The position numbers and the translations under genes were made by a program. Positions 56,925-64,000 of a stretch of DNA of 64,000 nt are shown here, in pieces (within the stretch, counting starts at the first letter, position 1; every line of letters begins with the position of its first letter). Under the pieces are notes generated by a model, which did no database searches, was not told where the DNA came from, and was given only the letters and a program-made list of their open reading frames with translations. Origin of the DNA: Arthrobacter sp. MSA 4-2 (lineage in GTDB: Bacteria; Actinomycetota; Actinomycetes; Actinomycetales; Micrococcaceae); the NCBI RefSeq assembly GCF_016405885.1, contig NZ_JAEKGC010000009.1, forward strand, positions 62,001 through 126,000, read 5' to 3'.

Positions 56925-57410
56925 ATGGTCGACAATTTCATTCAGCCGCCCGCGGGCCGCTCCGCAGCCAGCCCGTATGCCGAGGAACTCACCGCCGCGG
57001 GGGTCCCCCCGGAGATGCACGACTGGCTGGGCCGGCACGGGATCGGGCGCCTGACTGTGAAGATGGGCATCACCTTCTCCGAGATGAGCGCCGAACGCAT
57101 GGTGGCTTCGATGCCGGTCGCGGGCAACGAGCAGGTGGCCGGGATCCTCCACGGCGGCGCGCACCTGGTGCTGGCCGAGACCCTTGGGTCCTTCGCCGCC
57201 GGAATCCATGCCGGCCCGGGACGGCACGCCCTGGGGATCGAGATCAGCGCCACCCATCACCGCAGCATCGCCGCCGGGACGGTCACGGGGACGGCCACCG
57301 CAATCCACCTTGGGCGCACGTTGACCACGCACGAAGTGGTAATGACCGACGAGGAGGGCCGGAGGCTCTCCACGGCGCGGATCACCAATCTCATCCGCGA
57401 CGCCCGGTAG
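56925..57410 (+). CDS. PaaI-type hotdog-fold thioesterase
   Basis: 161 residues. The core hotdog helix GILHGGAHLVLAETLGSFAA carries the HGG pair, followed by GIEISATHHRS and VTGTATAIHLGRTLTTHEVV. Enzymes of this group hydrolyse phenylacetyl- or hydroxybenzoyl-CoA type thioesters. ATG 56925 is 19 bp from the polA GTG on the opposite strand; no ribosome site is visible, so it may be leaderless. No aromatic catabolism genes are near. Confidence 0.9.
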   Translation: MVDNFIQPPAGRSAASPYAEELTAAGVPPEMHDWLGRHGIGRLTVKMGITFSEMSAERMVASMPVAGNEQVAGILHGGAHLVLAETLGSFAAGIHAGPGRHALGIEISATHHRSIAAGTVTGTATAIHLGRTLTTHEVVMTDEEGRRLSTARITNLIRDAR

Positions 57411-57539
57411 GGCGCTCACATGGGGAGCCGCGCCCTGCCAGCGCTCTCTGCTGCCGCGGCAGTCCGTTAAAATCTTTCCCTTGCCCCGACCGGCCGTCCT
57501 ACGGTTCAAGCACAGGCAGGTGGTCCAGAACGGAAAGAA

Positions 57540-57743
57540 GTGAGAACGGTGGCAGCCGATGCCTGCAAAAAATACCCGCTCGTCCTCGCCCTCAGCGCGA
57601 TGCTCCTCGTAGGCTGTGATGACTCCGGGAACCAGGACGGTGGAGGATCCTCACCGGAGGAGACCCCGCAGTACGACGACAACAACGGCATCGATACCGA
57701 CCAGGGCGACGACGCCCGCGGCGAGGACAACGACAACCAATGA
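57540..57743 (+). CDS. Small acidic lipoprotein, function unknown
   Basis: 67 residues. Signal peptide with two lysines, hydrophobic core LVLALSAMLLVGC and lipobox LVGC (cysteine near 26), then a disordered Asp/Asn/Glu-rich tail. The mature part is just 40 residues of charged low-complexity sequence. Start GTG 57540 (or GTG 57549). Such proteins are common in Arthrobacter relatives; role unknown. Confidence 0.7.
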   Translation: MRTVAADACKKYPLVLALSAMLLVGCDDSGNQDGGGSSPEETPQYDDNNGIDTDQGDDARGEDNDNQ

Positions 57744-57800
57744 CACCCGGCCGGGGCGGGGATCCGCCGTCGGCCCTGCGGACGGGACAGGAGTGCGGAG

Positions 57801-58325
57801 ATGAAACGGCGCAAAAGGCGGGTACGTAACTCGACCGGGGTGCGGCTGACCCTGATCCTGGGGTCCGCGGTGCAGGGAGCCTGCGCGGGCCTCGTGGGCG
57901 CCGCCGCCATGACCCTCGGCGAGAAGGTCGAACAGGCGCTGACCGGACGGCCGGACTCATATGTGCCGGGACGCACGCTGAGCACACTGCTCGGTCGGCC
58001 GGTGTCGGACCGGGCTCGGCCCGCCGCGGCCAACTCCGCGATGCACTGGGGAACGGGGGCGGCGCTCGGGGCGCTGCGGGGCGTCTGGGCGATGACCGGC
58101 ATCCGCGGAGGGGCCGCCAATGCCACCCACACCGTGGTGCGCCTCGCCTTCGACCAGACCCTGGAGAACGCGACGGGCGCCGGTGCGCCGCCGTCGCTCT
58201 GGCCGGTCGGGGAGAAGACGGTGGACTACCTGCACAAGGCGGTGTATTCCCTCGTCACGGGCGTCGCGGCGGACCGGTGGATCGCCCCGCGGCTGATCTC
58301 GCGGCGGGGTGTCCGCAGCCACTGA
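57801..58325 (+). CDS. Membrane protein, function unknown
   Basis: 174 residues. A basic start (MKRRKRRVRNSTG) precedes a hydrophobic segment (GSAVQGACAGLVGAAAMTLG), and a middle GTGAALGALRGVW and C-terminal KAVYSLVTGVAADRWI add further weakly hydrophobic helices. AGGAG lies upstream of ATG 57801. It follows the lipoprotein gene by 57 bp. No named family is certain. Confidence 0.65.
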   Translation: MKRRKRRVRNSTGVRLTLILGSAVQGACAGLVGAAAMTLGEKVEQALTGRPDSYVPGRTLSTLLGRPVSDRARPAAANSAMHWGTGAALGALRGVWAMTGIRGGAANATHTVVRLAFDQTLENATGAGAPPSLWPVGEKTVDYLHKAVYSLVTGVAADRWIAPRLISRRGVRSH

Positions 58326-58347
58326 GCAGTGCCGGGACGGGTGCCGC

Positions 58348-58743
58348 CTAGGAGGGGATCGGAACGCTGCGCTTGTTCAGCCCGTCCTCGATGCGGCGGC
58401 GCAGTTCGGCGGGGCGGAAGGGCTTGGTGAGGTATTCGTCGGCCCCGGCCTCCGACCCGCGGGCCTCATCGCGTGGGTCGGAGCGGGCGGTGAGCATGAC
58501 GATCAGGGTGGAGGAGAACCGGCGGATCCGCCGTGCCACCTCGAATCCGTCGATGTCGGGCAGGCCGACGTCGAGGGTCACTACCTGCGGGGCGATCTGG
58601 CGCACCATTTCGACACCTGCCTGACCTGCGGGGGCGGTGTGCACGGTGAATCCGAACCCCGTGAGCACTGCGTGCAGGAGGTCGCGGACGTCGTCGTCAT
58701 CTTCAATGACCACCGCGGCGCGCGCTGGCTTATCGTCTTGCAT
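58348..58743 (-). CDS. Single-domain response regulator (CheY-like)
   Basis: 131 residues consisting only of a receiver domain: acidic pocket VIEDDDDV (about 13-20), phospho-acceptor D58 in VVTLDVGLPDIDG, T85 in MLTARS, K107 in YLTKPFRP. No DNA-binding output. ATG 58743. It is 13 bp behind the PLDc_N gene. The GAF kinase at 60358-62061 lies upstream on the same strand, three genes away; such kinases usually have LuxR-type partners, so the pairing is only possible. Confidence 0.92.
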   Translation of the reverse strand: MQDDKPARAAVVIEDDDDVRDLLHAVLTGFGFTVHTAPAGQAGVEMVRQIAPQVVTLDVGLPDIDGFEVARRIRRFSSTLIVMLTARSDPRDEARGSEAGADEYLTKPFRPAELRRRIEDGLNKRSVPIPS

Positions 58744-58756
58744 TCGGCAAGTCTAC

Positions 58757-59014
58757 TCAACGCGGGGCGGCCGGATGGCGGCGCCCGAAGAGGAAGTAGG
58801 CGATCGGCCCGGCGAAGTTGAGGAAACACGCTGCGGCCCACGCGGCGCGGCGGCCCCGGACCGCGGCCGCAGGCCGCCGGGCGAGGTCGGCGAGCGCGGC
58901 GGCCATCAGGGTCGCCTGCACTGTTCCCAGCACCATCACGGCCCTGCGCTGGTCACGGTCGAGGTCCTTCCACGACTTTTTGCGGGCCGCACGGCCCCGG
59001 GCGCTTCGCCTCAT
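58757..59014 (-). CDS. PLDc_N-type small membrane protein
   Basis: 85 residues with a basic N-terminus, a first helix (AVMVLGTVQATLMAAALADLA) and a second (AAWAAACFLNFAGPIAYFLFG) ending in GRR. The second helix has the N-terminal pattern of phospholipase D-like/cardiolipin synthase membrane domains. ATG 59014. Role unknown. Confidence 0.72.
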   Translation of the reverse strand: MRRSARGRAARKKSWKDLDRDQRRAVMVLGTVQATLMAAALADLARRPAAAVRGRRAAWAAACFLNFAGPIAYFLFGRRHPAAPR

Positions 59015-59074
59015 TGTGGATCCTTTCGGTCGGTGGCGCAGAGCGCCCGTGGCGCCGGTACCTGCTGGGCAGGG

Positions 59075-59995
59075 CTACGACGAATGCGCCGCCAGGGGCG
59101 CCGTGACCGCGACCAGGCCGATCCGCAGCTGCGGATCGGGACGGTGCGGCACATCGGCGGTGATCCGCAGCTGCCAGCGCACCCGGAACTTCCCGGTATC
59201 CAGTGAAGGCGAGGGCAGGAACCGCGGAGGCGCGACCTCGAACGGGAGCACGACTTCCGCTCCGGCGGAGGGCATCCCCTCAGTCAGGGTGGTCGCGGTA
59301 ATCGTGTTTTCGGTGTGCCGGGGGTGCTTCTGCGGGCGGTCACCGGCCTGGCCCGCGGGCGTGGGCCCATAGGCGACCGATTCAAGCATCACCAGCTCCA
59401 TCCGAACCGAACGCAGCGTTCCGTGGTGCGGCGCCACCCGCACCCGCCCGGTGACCGGGGTCCCGTTGGTCAGGACACGCGCGGACAGCTCGACCAGTTC
59501 AATGGACGCGGTCCACTGGACGGTGGTCTCCGGATCCTGGACGGCATCGGAGCTGCAGCCCGGTGCGGCCGACTGGACGGTAAACATGCCCTCGCCCACG
59601 GATTCCTGGTCGTTCCGGGCGGACATACGCACCCGAAGAATCCAGGAGATGCTGATCAGCTCTCCCCGCACGGAGGGAAGGTTCAGCGCCGGAACGGTGA
59701 CGACGGCGCGGGTCCGGTAGGTCTCGCCCGCCATCACCCTGCCGGCCGGCGGCAGGGGCTGCTGCGAGATGACGTTCGTGGAGCGGTCCCGGGCGGTGTA
59801 GATCACGCCGTGGAGGTTGGTGCGGCCGTACCCGTAGTCGATCACCTGGACCACCTCGAGGACCACCTGATCGGCCACCACGTCACGTTCGGCGACGGCT
59901 TCGATGTCGACGGCGAAGCTCTCGCCCTCCACCACAGCACGTTTCGCCGGAAGCGGGCGGATGTCGATGTCCAAGGGGGCTGCTCTGTGCTGCAT
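59075..59995 (-). CDS. Possible arrestin-like beta-sandwich protein
   Basis: 306 residues of alternating beta-strands in two similar halves (DIDIRPLPAKRAVVEGESFA, then ELVELSARVLTNGTPVTGRV; both end in EVxPP-type strands). The layout suggests two immunoglobulin-like or arrestin-like sheets, as in Spo0M-like proteins. No signal peptide or enzyme motif. Family assignment is tentative. ATG 59995. It is 13 bp behind a small unknown gene. Confidence 0.6.
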   Translation of the reverse strand: MQHRAAPLDIDIRPLPAKRAVVEGESFAVDIEAVAERDVVADQVVLEVVQVIDYGYGRTNLHGVIYTARDRSTNVISQQPLPPAGRVMAGETYRTRAVVTVPALNLPSVRGELISISWILRVRMSARNDQESVGEGMFTVQSAAPGCSSDAVQDPETTVQWTASIELVELSARVLTNGTPVTGRVRVAPHHGTLRSVRMELVMLESVAYGPTPAGQAGDRPQKHPRHTENTITATTLTEGMPSAGAEVVLPFEVAPPRFLPSPSLDTGKFRVRWQLRITADVPHRPDPQLRIGLVAVTAPLAAHSS

Positions 59996-60008
59996 CGGCC
60001 GGCCCTCC

Positions 60009-60263
60009 CTACCCCTGAGGGAGCGGCGGATTCAGCGGCGCCGCCAACTGCTGCCCGGCGGCCTCATCGGACTTCCGCGCGATGAAGCGCAGATCCTCGG
60101 GCGTCAGCTCCATCTGGCCGTGCTGGGTGTCGATCTCCGGGTGGCCTGCGGCGCGGCGCACAGCTCCGGCCACCGTCCGCGGAAGCACCCTGCATCCGCG
60201 GTTCGTCGTGATCCATCGGCGCGTGGGCTGGTCCAGCTTGTCCCAGGTTTCCTCAAGGCTCAT
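60009..60263 (-). CDS. Small protein, function unknown
   Basis: 84 residues from ATG 60263. SLEETWDKLDQPTRRWITTN, GCRVLPRTVAGAVRRAAG, MELTPEDLRFIARKSDEAAG: helical and charged. The start follows GGAG ten bases upstream; a longer frame upstream is unlikely. It is followed closely by the arrestin-like gene and lies 94 bp behind the sensor kinase. Confidence 0.65.
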   Translation of the reverse strand: MSLEETWDKLDQPTRRWITTNRGCRVLPRTVAGAVRRAAGHPEIDTQHGQMELTPEDLRFIARKSDEAAGQQLAAPLNPPLPQG

Positions 60264-60357
60264 TGAATGCTCCGATCCGTTGGAGGTGCTGCGCCGTCGC
60301 CACAAGTAAAGCTCAACTTCGGGCTCCTGCACAGGGGCTTTCGTCCCACGCCGTTCC

Positions 60358-62061
60358 TTACCGCGGAAGGGGTACCGTCCACGAGAGCCTCGTTCCATGC
60401 CCCGGGGCGCTCACGGGGACAAATGTTCCCCCGACCGCCGCCGCACGGTGCTGCATATTGGAGAGGCCGCTGGTGCGGCCGGGGTTGCGGAAGCCCTTCC
60501 CGTCGTCCTCGATCAGCAGCTTCACCTGCCCGCCCCGCACCGAGACGGTGATGGTGATGTGGAGCGCCCCGGAGTGCCGAAGAGCATTCGAGAGGCCCTC
60601 CGAGAGCACAGCCAGCAGGTGACCGGCCACCGGTTCCGGGATGCCGTCGACCGGGCCGCGCATCTGCAGTTCCGGTGTCGTGCCCGCCTGCCAGGTGCCG
60701 TCCTGCACCGCCCTGACGATCCGGGAGCTGAGCCGCTCGCGCCCGCCGTTGTCACCCAGCGCGTAGATGGTGTCCCGCAGTCCGCGGATCGTCTCATCGA
60801 GTTCGCCGGTGATGGAGTTGATCCGCTGCTGCGCGACCGGGTCCGTGGTGTGGCGGCGCAGGCTCTGTACGCTCAGGCCGGCTGCGAAGATGCGCTGGAT
60901 CACCAGGTCGTGAAGGTCCCGCGCGATGCGGTCCCGGTCGGAGAAGACGATCTGCTGCTCGCGCATCAGGTGGGCATGGGCCAGTTCCAGGGCCAGTGCC
61001 GCACGCGAGCAGTACACCTCGTTCATTTCGACATCGACCTGCCCGTACCCGGGCGCTCCGAACGGGCGGGCGAGGATCAGGATCCCCGCGTGGGTGCCTT
61101 TGTGGCCAAGAGCCGCCACCAGGACGGGGCCGAGTTCGTCAGCCGCCGCCCCCGCCCACAGATCAGGGGCCCGGCAGAGGACGGATTCCCCGGTGGTCAG
61201 CAGGTGCGCGATGGGCGTGCTGTCGGCGGCGATGGCGTGGCCCTTCACCAGGTGGCTGTCCCCGACGGCCGTGCCGCAGCGCAGCACGCGGCCGCCCGGA
61301 TCGGGGAACGCGATCATCGCCACCGCGGACTCGGACTGCTCGAGGGCGCCTTCGGCGATCAGGTCGAGGCCCGCAGCTTCGGCCGTGGGGTTACCCATCA
61401 GCCGTTCGCTGACGTCCATGCCCGCCTCGAGCCAACGCTGGCGCCGGGTGGCGTCCTCGAACAGGCGCGCGTTTTCGATGGCGACGCCTGCGGCCGCGGC
61501 CAGCGCCACGGCGAGCTCCTCGTCCTCGGCCGTGAAGTGCTCCCCGCCCTCCTTCTCGGTGAGGTAGAGGTTTCCGAAGGCCACCCCGCGAACCCGCACG
61601 GGAACGCCGAGGAACGTGCGCATGGGCGGGTGGTGTTCCGGGAAGCCGCTGGCCTGCGGGTGCTCGTTGAGATCGGACAGCCGGATCCGCCGGGGGTCCC
61701 GGATCAGGTGCCCCAGCACGCCGCGGCCCTTCGGGATATCCCCGACACGGCGGGCCTGGTCCTCCTCCATGCCGACCGTGACGAAGTGGGTCAGGGCGTC
61801 GTCGGGCCCGATCACCCCCAGGGCACCGTACCGCGCCCCTACAAGCTGGCAGGCGGAGGTGACCACCCGGTCAAGCACCGCCTCGAGGCTGAGGTTCTCC
61901 GCGAGGGACATTACCGCCGAGAGCAGGCCCTGGAGCCGCTCCTGGGTATGGAGGAGGTCCTCGGTGTGCGGCAGGAAATCCTTCAGCACCTGATCCGCGC
62001 CGGGCAGGGAGGACTGGGCGACGGACGCGCGGCGGGGGCCCGGCACTGACGCCGTCACCAC
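60358..62061 (-). CDS. GAF-domain sensor histidine kinase (DevS/DosS-like)
   Basis: 567 residues. Two GAF domains (about 65-210 with LGVPVRVRGVAFGNLYLTEK; about 235-370), then a HisKA_3 dimer/H-box DRDRIARDLHDLVIQRIFAA (H384), and a HATPase_c end (EGLSNALRHSGA, EDDGKGFRNPGRTSG, APGHGTRLSW). It has the layout of DevS/DosS redox and gas sensors; haem binding in the first GAF is inferred. GTG 62061 (MVTASVPGPRRAS). Upstream lie three 11-bp spaced repeats. No adjacent LuxR-type partner is seen. Confidence 0.92.
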   Translation of the reverse strand: MVTASVPGPRRASVAQSSLPGADQVLKDFLPHTEDLLHTQERLQGLLSAVMSLAENLSLEAVLDRVVTSACQLVGARYGALGVIGPDDALTHFVTVGMEEDQARRVGDIPKGRGVLGHLIRDPRRIRLSDLNEHPQASGFPEHHPPMRTFLGVPVRVRGVAFGNLYLTEKEGGEHFTAEDEELAVALAAAAGVAIENARLFEDATRRQRWLEAGMDVSERLMGNPTAEAAGLDLIAEGALEQSESAVAMIAFPDPGGRVLRCGTAVGDSHLVKGHAIAADSTPIAHLLTTGESVLCRAPDLWAGAAADELGPVLVAALGHKGTHAGILILARPFGAPGYGQVDVEMNEVYCSRAALALELAHAHLMREQQIVFSDRDRIARDLHDLVIQRIFAAGLSVQSLRRHTTDPVAQQRINSITGELDETIRGLRDTIYALGDNGGRERLSSRIVRAVQDGTWQAGTTPELQMRGPVDGIPEPVAGHLLAVLSEGLSNALRHSGALHITITVSVRGGQVKLLIEDDGKGFRNPGRTSGLSNMQHRAAAVGGTFVPVSAPGHGTRLSWTVPLPR

Positions 62062-62408
62062 CGTGCACCGCCCGCGGGGCGGCGCGGGCCGGGAGGGCGC
62101 GCCTTCAGGCGTCCTCCCTCCGGCGGCCGTTCCACCGGCAGCACGTTAATCGCATCGATTCCGGCCATTGCACTCCCCCGACTTCGGCAAACCCACTTGG
62201 CAGCGGAAGGACCCCTTCCGCCGGTCAGCACCCCAGCCTGCCCGCAACGCGACCTTCCGCGGGAGGCGCTCCTTCGCCCCGCCGCGTCCTGAGTAATCCT
62301 GCGTCTTTCCTAAACGTTTCCTAAATTTTTCCTACACTGTCCATTCTGCGGGTGTCCTCCCGCCCAGCGCCACCCCGGGGGTCCCCCGGCGTCATACACG
62401 GGAGGCCG
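62062..62408. other. Intergenic region upstream of the sensor kinase
   Basis: 347 bp with no supported gene. It holds a G/C-rich part, an AT-rich end with the 11-bp repeat array, and presumably the kinase promoter. It separates the kinase from the LigD-type polymerase gene, which ends at 62409. Confidence 0.6.
62306..62338 (-). repeat. Three 11-bp direct repeats (TTTCCTAAA type)
   Basis: Copies TTTCCTAAACG (62306), TTTCCTAAATT (62317) and TTTCCTACACT (62328) follow each other at exactly 11-bp spacing, one helical turn. On the minus strand they read as TTTAGGAAA-type units, 245 bp upstream of the sensor kinase GTG. Such spacing is typical of OmpR-family response regulator sites. Confidence 0.7.
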
Positions 62409-63431
62409 CTATCCCTTGGCCCGCGCCCGGCTTGGCTGAACGCGCGGGGGCTCACCGGGCATCTTCGGATAGTCCGGGGGAAAGGGAAGCTCCCCGAGGC
62501 CTGCCTCCACGTCCCGCTCCCACCAGCCGAGCAGCGTGTCGATGGTGCCCGGTTCGGAGTGCATGTCCGCCCACGGATCCCCCCGCTCCTCCAGCCGCGC
62601 CGGCACCGTCACCATCGTGAAGCTGCGGGGGTCCGCCGTGCCCAGTTCGTCCCAGGCGAGGGGGCAGGACACCGGGGCGTGGGACAGCGGGCGCGGACTG
62701 TACGCCCCGGCCATGGTGCGGTCCCGGTTGGCCTGGTTGTAGTCGACGAAGACGAGCTGCCCGCGCTCCTCCTTCCACCACGCGGTCGTCACCTTGTCGG
62801 GCATGCGGCGCTCGAGTTCGCGGGCGGCGGCGATGACGGCGTGCCGCACCTCGAGGAACTCATGGTCCGGGCGGATGGGGGCGAAGACGTGGAGCCCGCG
62901 GTTGCCCGAGGTCTTCACGAAGGAGGTCAGTCCGGCCGCCGTGAGCACCGACCGCAGTTCGAGGGCGGCCGGGACGGCCTCCTCGAAGCCGGTGCCCGGC
63001 TGGGGATCGAGGTCGATCCTCAGCTGGTCGGGGTTGTCGGGGTTGCCGGCACGCGAGGCCCAAGGATGGAATACGAGAGTGTTCATCTGCGCGGCCCACA
63101 CCACGGCGGCTGGCTCATCGAGGACCAGCTGGGGGTGTGACCGGCCGCTGGGGTACACCACGGGCACGGAGCGGATGAAGTCGGGTGCGCCCTTTGGTGG
63201 GTTCTTGGAGAAGAACTGCTCTCCGTCGATGTCGCCGGAGAATCGCTGCAGGGACACCGGCCGGTCACCGTTCGCGGCGAGGAACGCCTCCTGCACCCGG
63301 ATGAGGTAGTGCGCCAGGTCGAGCTTCGTCAGGCCGAGCTCGGGCCAGAGCACCCGGCTGGGACTCGAGATACGGACGTCGCGGGCGCCATGAGGGCCGG
63401 GGACGGAGAGGGTGGTTTCTTCGCGGGCCAT
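62409..63431 (-). CDS. LigD-type NHEJ polymerase/primase domain protein
   Basis: 340 residues of the archaeo-eukaryotic primase-like PolDom of LigD. Catalytic aspartates D140 and D142 in LRIDLDPQPG, a third in QLVFVDYNQANRDRTM, and HVFAPIRP, FSKNPPKGAPDF. It carries no ligase or nuclease domain and neither Ku nor a ligase lies nearby in the window. ATG 63431. It would add nucleotides at break ends in non-homologous end joining if Ku and ligase exist elsewhere. Confidence 0.9.
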   Translation of the reverse strand: MAREETTLSVPGPHGARDVRISSPSRVLWPELGLTKLDLAHYLIRVQEAFLAANGDRPVSLQRFSGDIDGEQFFSKNPPKGAPDFIRSVPVVYPSGRSHPQLVLDEPAAVVWAAQMNTLVFHPWASRAGNPDNPDQLRIDLDPQPGTGFEEAVPAALELRSVLTAAGLTSFVKTSGNRGLHVFAPIRPDHEFLEVRHAVIAAARELERRMPDKVTTAWWKEERGQLVFVDYNQANRDRTMAGAYSPRPLSHAPVSCPLAWDELGTADPRSFTMVTVPARLEERGDPWADMHSEPGTIDTLLGWWERDVEAGLGELPFPPDYPKMPGEPPRVQPSRARAKG

Positions 63432-63600
63432 GGGAGCACCCTACTCCGCGGGACCCGCCGCGTCAGTGCCCTGCGGCGGGGAGTCCGACCGCAGAGCGCA
63501 GAGGCAATGAATTGCAAATGCACAAGAGACGGGGCGGGAGTGCGCCGGACCCGGGCGGCGGCCTTCGACGAGGAAGCCCCCATCGCTGACCGGGGTCGAC

Positions 63601-64000
63601 TCATTCGCTCTCTGCTCCTATTTGCCGCGGGTCAAAAGTGGTGTCCTCGAGCAGCTTGGGGTTGAAGGAATCGGCGATTCGCTGCCAGGAGACAAGTTTG
63701 TGGTTCTGGTTACCACTGTTGTCGTTGCCCGCATCGGTGTTGGTGTGGTCCTGGCTGGTGAAAAGTCCAGCAGGATATGAAGGCCCGAGTGGGAAATTGG
63801 TCACGTCAATGCCGTCTTGACCACTCACACCGTCGATGCTTTCTCCATCGCCGATTTCGAAGGAGCCGACGTAGTCATTGTCACCGCGGTTGTAGACGAC
63901 GAAGTTGGATCCACCCTGGCTCGACACAATCAGATAACCGGTCCCCTTCCGACCATAATAAATGGCGGGGTTTTTGATGTTGTCCACTATTCGTCCACCG
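63601..64000 (-). CDS. Beta-propeller phytase, C-terminal part (5' end beyond window)
   Basis: 133 codons, with the frame open to the right edge. IYYGRKGTGYLIVSSQGGSN, FVVYNRGDNDYVGSFEIGDG, DGVSGQDGIDVTNFPLGPSY, then LFTSQDHTNTDAG and NQNHKLVSWQRIADSF are the last blades of beta-propeller phytase (3-phytase), which releases phosphate from inositol hexakisphosphate using Ca2+. The gene starts outside the window. Base composition is visibly lower in GC than neighbours, and codons such as AAT, TTT, GTG are common, suggesting recent arrival. Confidence 0.88.
   Translation of the reverse strand, partial: GGRIVDNIKNPAIYYGRKGTGYLIVSSQGGSNFVVYNRGDNDYVGSFEIGDGESIDGVSGQDGIDVTNFPLGPSYPAGLFTSQDHTNTDAGNDNSGNQNHKLVSWQRIADSFNPKLLEDTTFDPRQIGAESE

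Overview
The window is a GC-rich stretch of chromosome from an actinobacterium, most likely the Arthrobacter/Micrococcaceae group. The evidence is the uvrC-rapZ-yvcK-whiA string, the polA/rpsA/coaE/uvrB backbone, frequent GTG starts, a LexA box of the actinobacterial type, a CoaE carrying a GrpB-like tail, an ANTAR regulator, and DUF2630 and Eis-type proteins. I see no transposase, integrase, phage gene or CRISPR array.

Layout. (1) 1-9.4 kb, minus strand: whiA (cut by the left edge), yvcK, rapZ, uvrC, a PlsC-like acyltransferase, a HAD phosphatase, and uvrA behind a LexA box. (2) 9.4-24 kb, mixed accessory genes: a GntR regulator, an MBL hydrolase, an epimerase, initiator tRNA-fMet, a CapA lipoprotein with an apparent ATC start, amylosucrase, GAF and GAF-ANTAR proteins, a YeiH transporter, a protoglobin, an MpaB-type oxygenase, a DUF2975/XRE pair and an SDR. 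(3) 24-29 kb: beta-phosphoglucomutase and a GH65 disaccharide phosphorylase behind a 34-codon leader, then a TetR regulator and an SRPBCC protein. (4) 29-41 kb: small proteins, an ArsR/SRPBCC operon, two DUF1801 proteins, tam, a Ski2-like helicase with a GNAT and an S33 peptidase, DUF2630, a decayed SDR, and terC behind a yybP-ykoY (Mn2+) riboswitch. (5) 41-57 kb: a membrane protein with a split alpha/beta-hydrolase signature, uvrB, coaE, a recQ-type pseudogene, small unknowns, YigZ, an RlmG-like methyltransferase, rpsA, an Eis-like acetyltransferase, polA and a PaaI thioesterase. (6) 57-64 kb: a lipoprotein, a membrane protein, a single-domain response regulator, a possible arrestin-like protein, a DevS-like GAF histidine kinase, a LigD-type polymerase, and the C-terminal end of a beta-propeller phytase in lower-GC DNA at the right edge.

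How the genes fit together. The whole nucleotide excision repair set (uvrA, uvrB, uvrC) and the gap-filling polymerase polA lie on one strand within about 54 kb, but only uvrA shows a recognisable SOS box. Sugar metabolism is served by amylosucrase (sucrose to alpha-glucan) and by the GH65 phosphorylase plus beta-phosphoglucomutase (disaccharide to glucose 6-phosphate). Several genes look environmental or stress-related: GAF/ANTAR sensors, a GAF kinase, protoglobin, TerC, SRPBCC and small unknowns.

Most notable observations: a shared N-terminal module of about 57 residues in two otherwise different proteins (16029-16835 and 48531-49022); a recQ-type gene that has lost its Walker A and DEAH motifs and is frameshifted; the apparent ATC start of the CapA gene; the coupled leader peptide ahead of the phosphorylase operon; a hydrolase interrupted by a large membrane domain; three direct repeats with exact 11-bp spacing upstream of the sensor kinase; and an AT-rich palindromic promoter motif seen three times.
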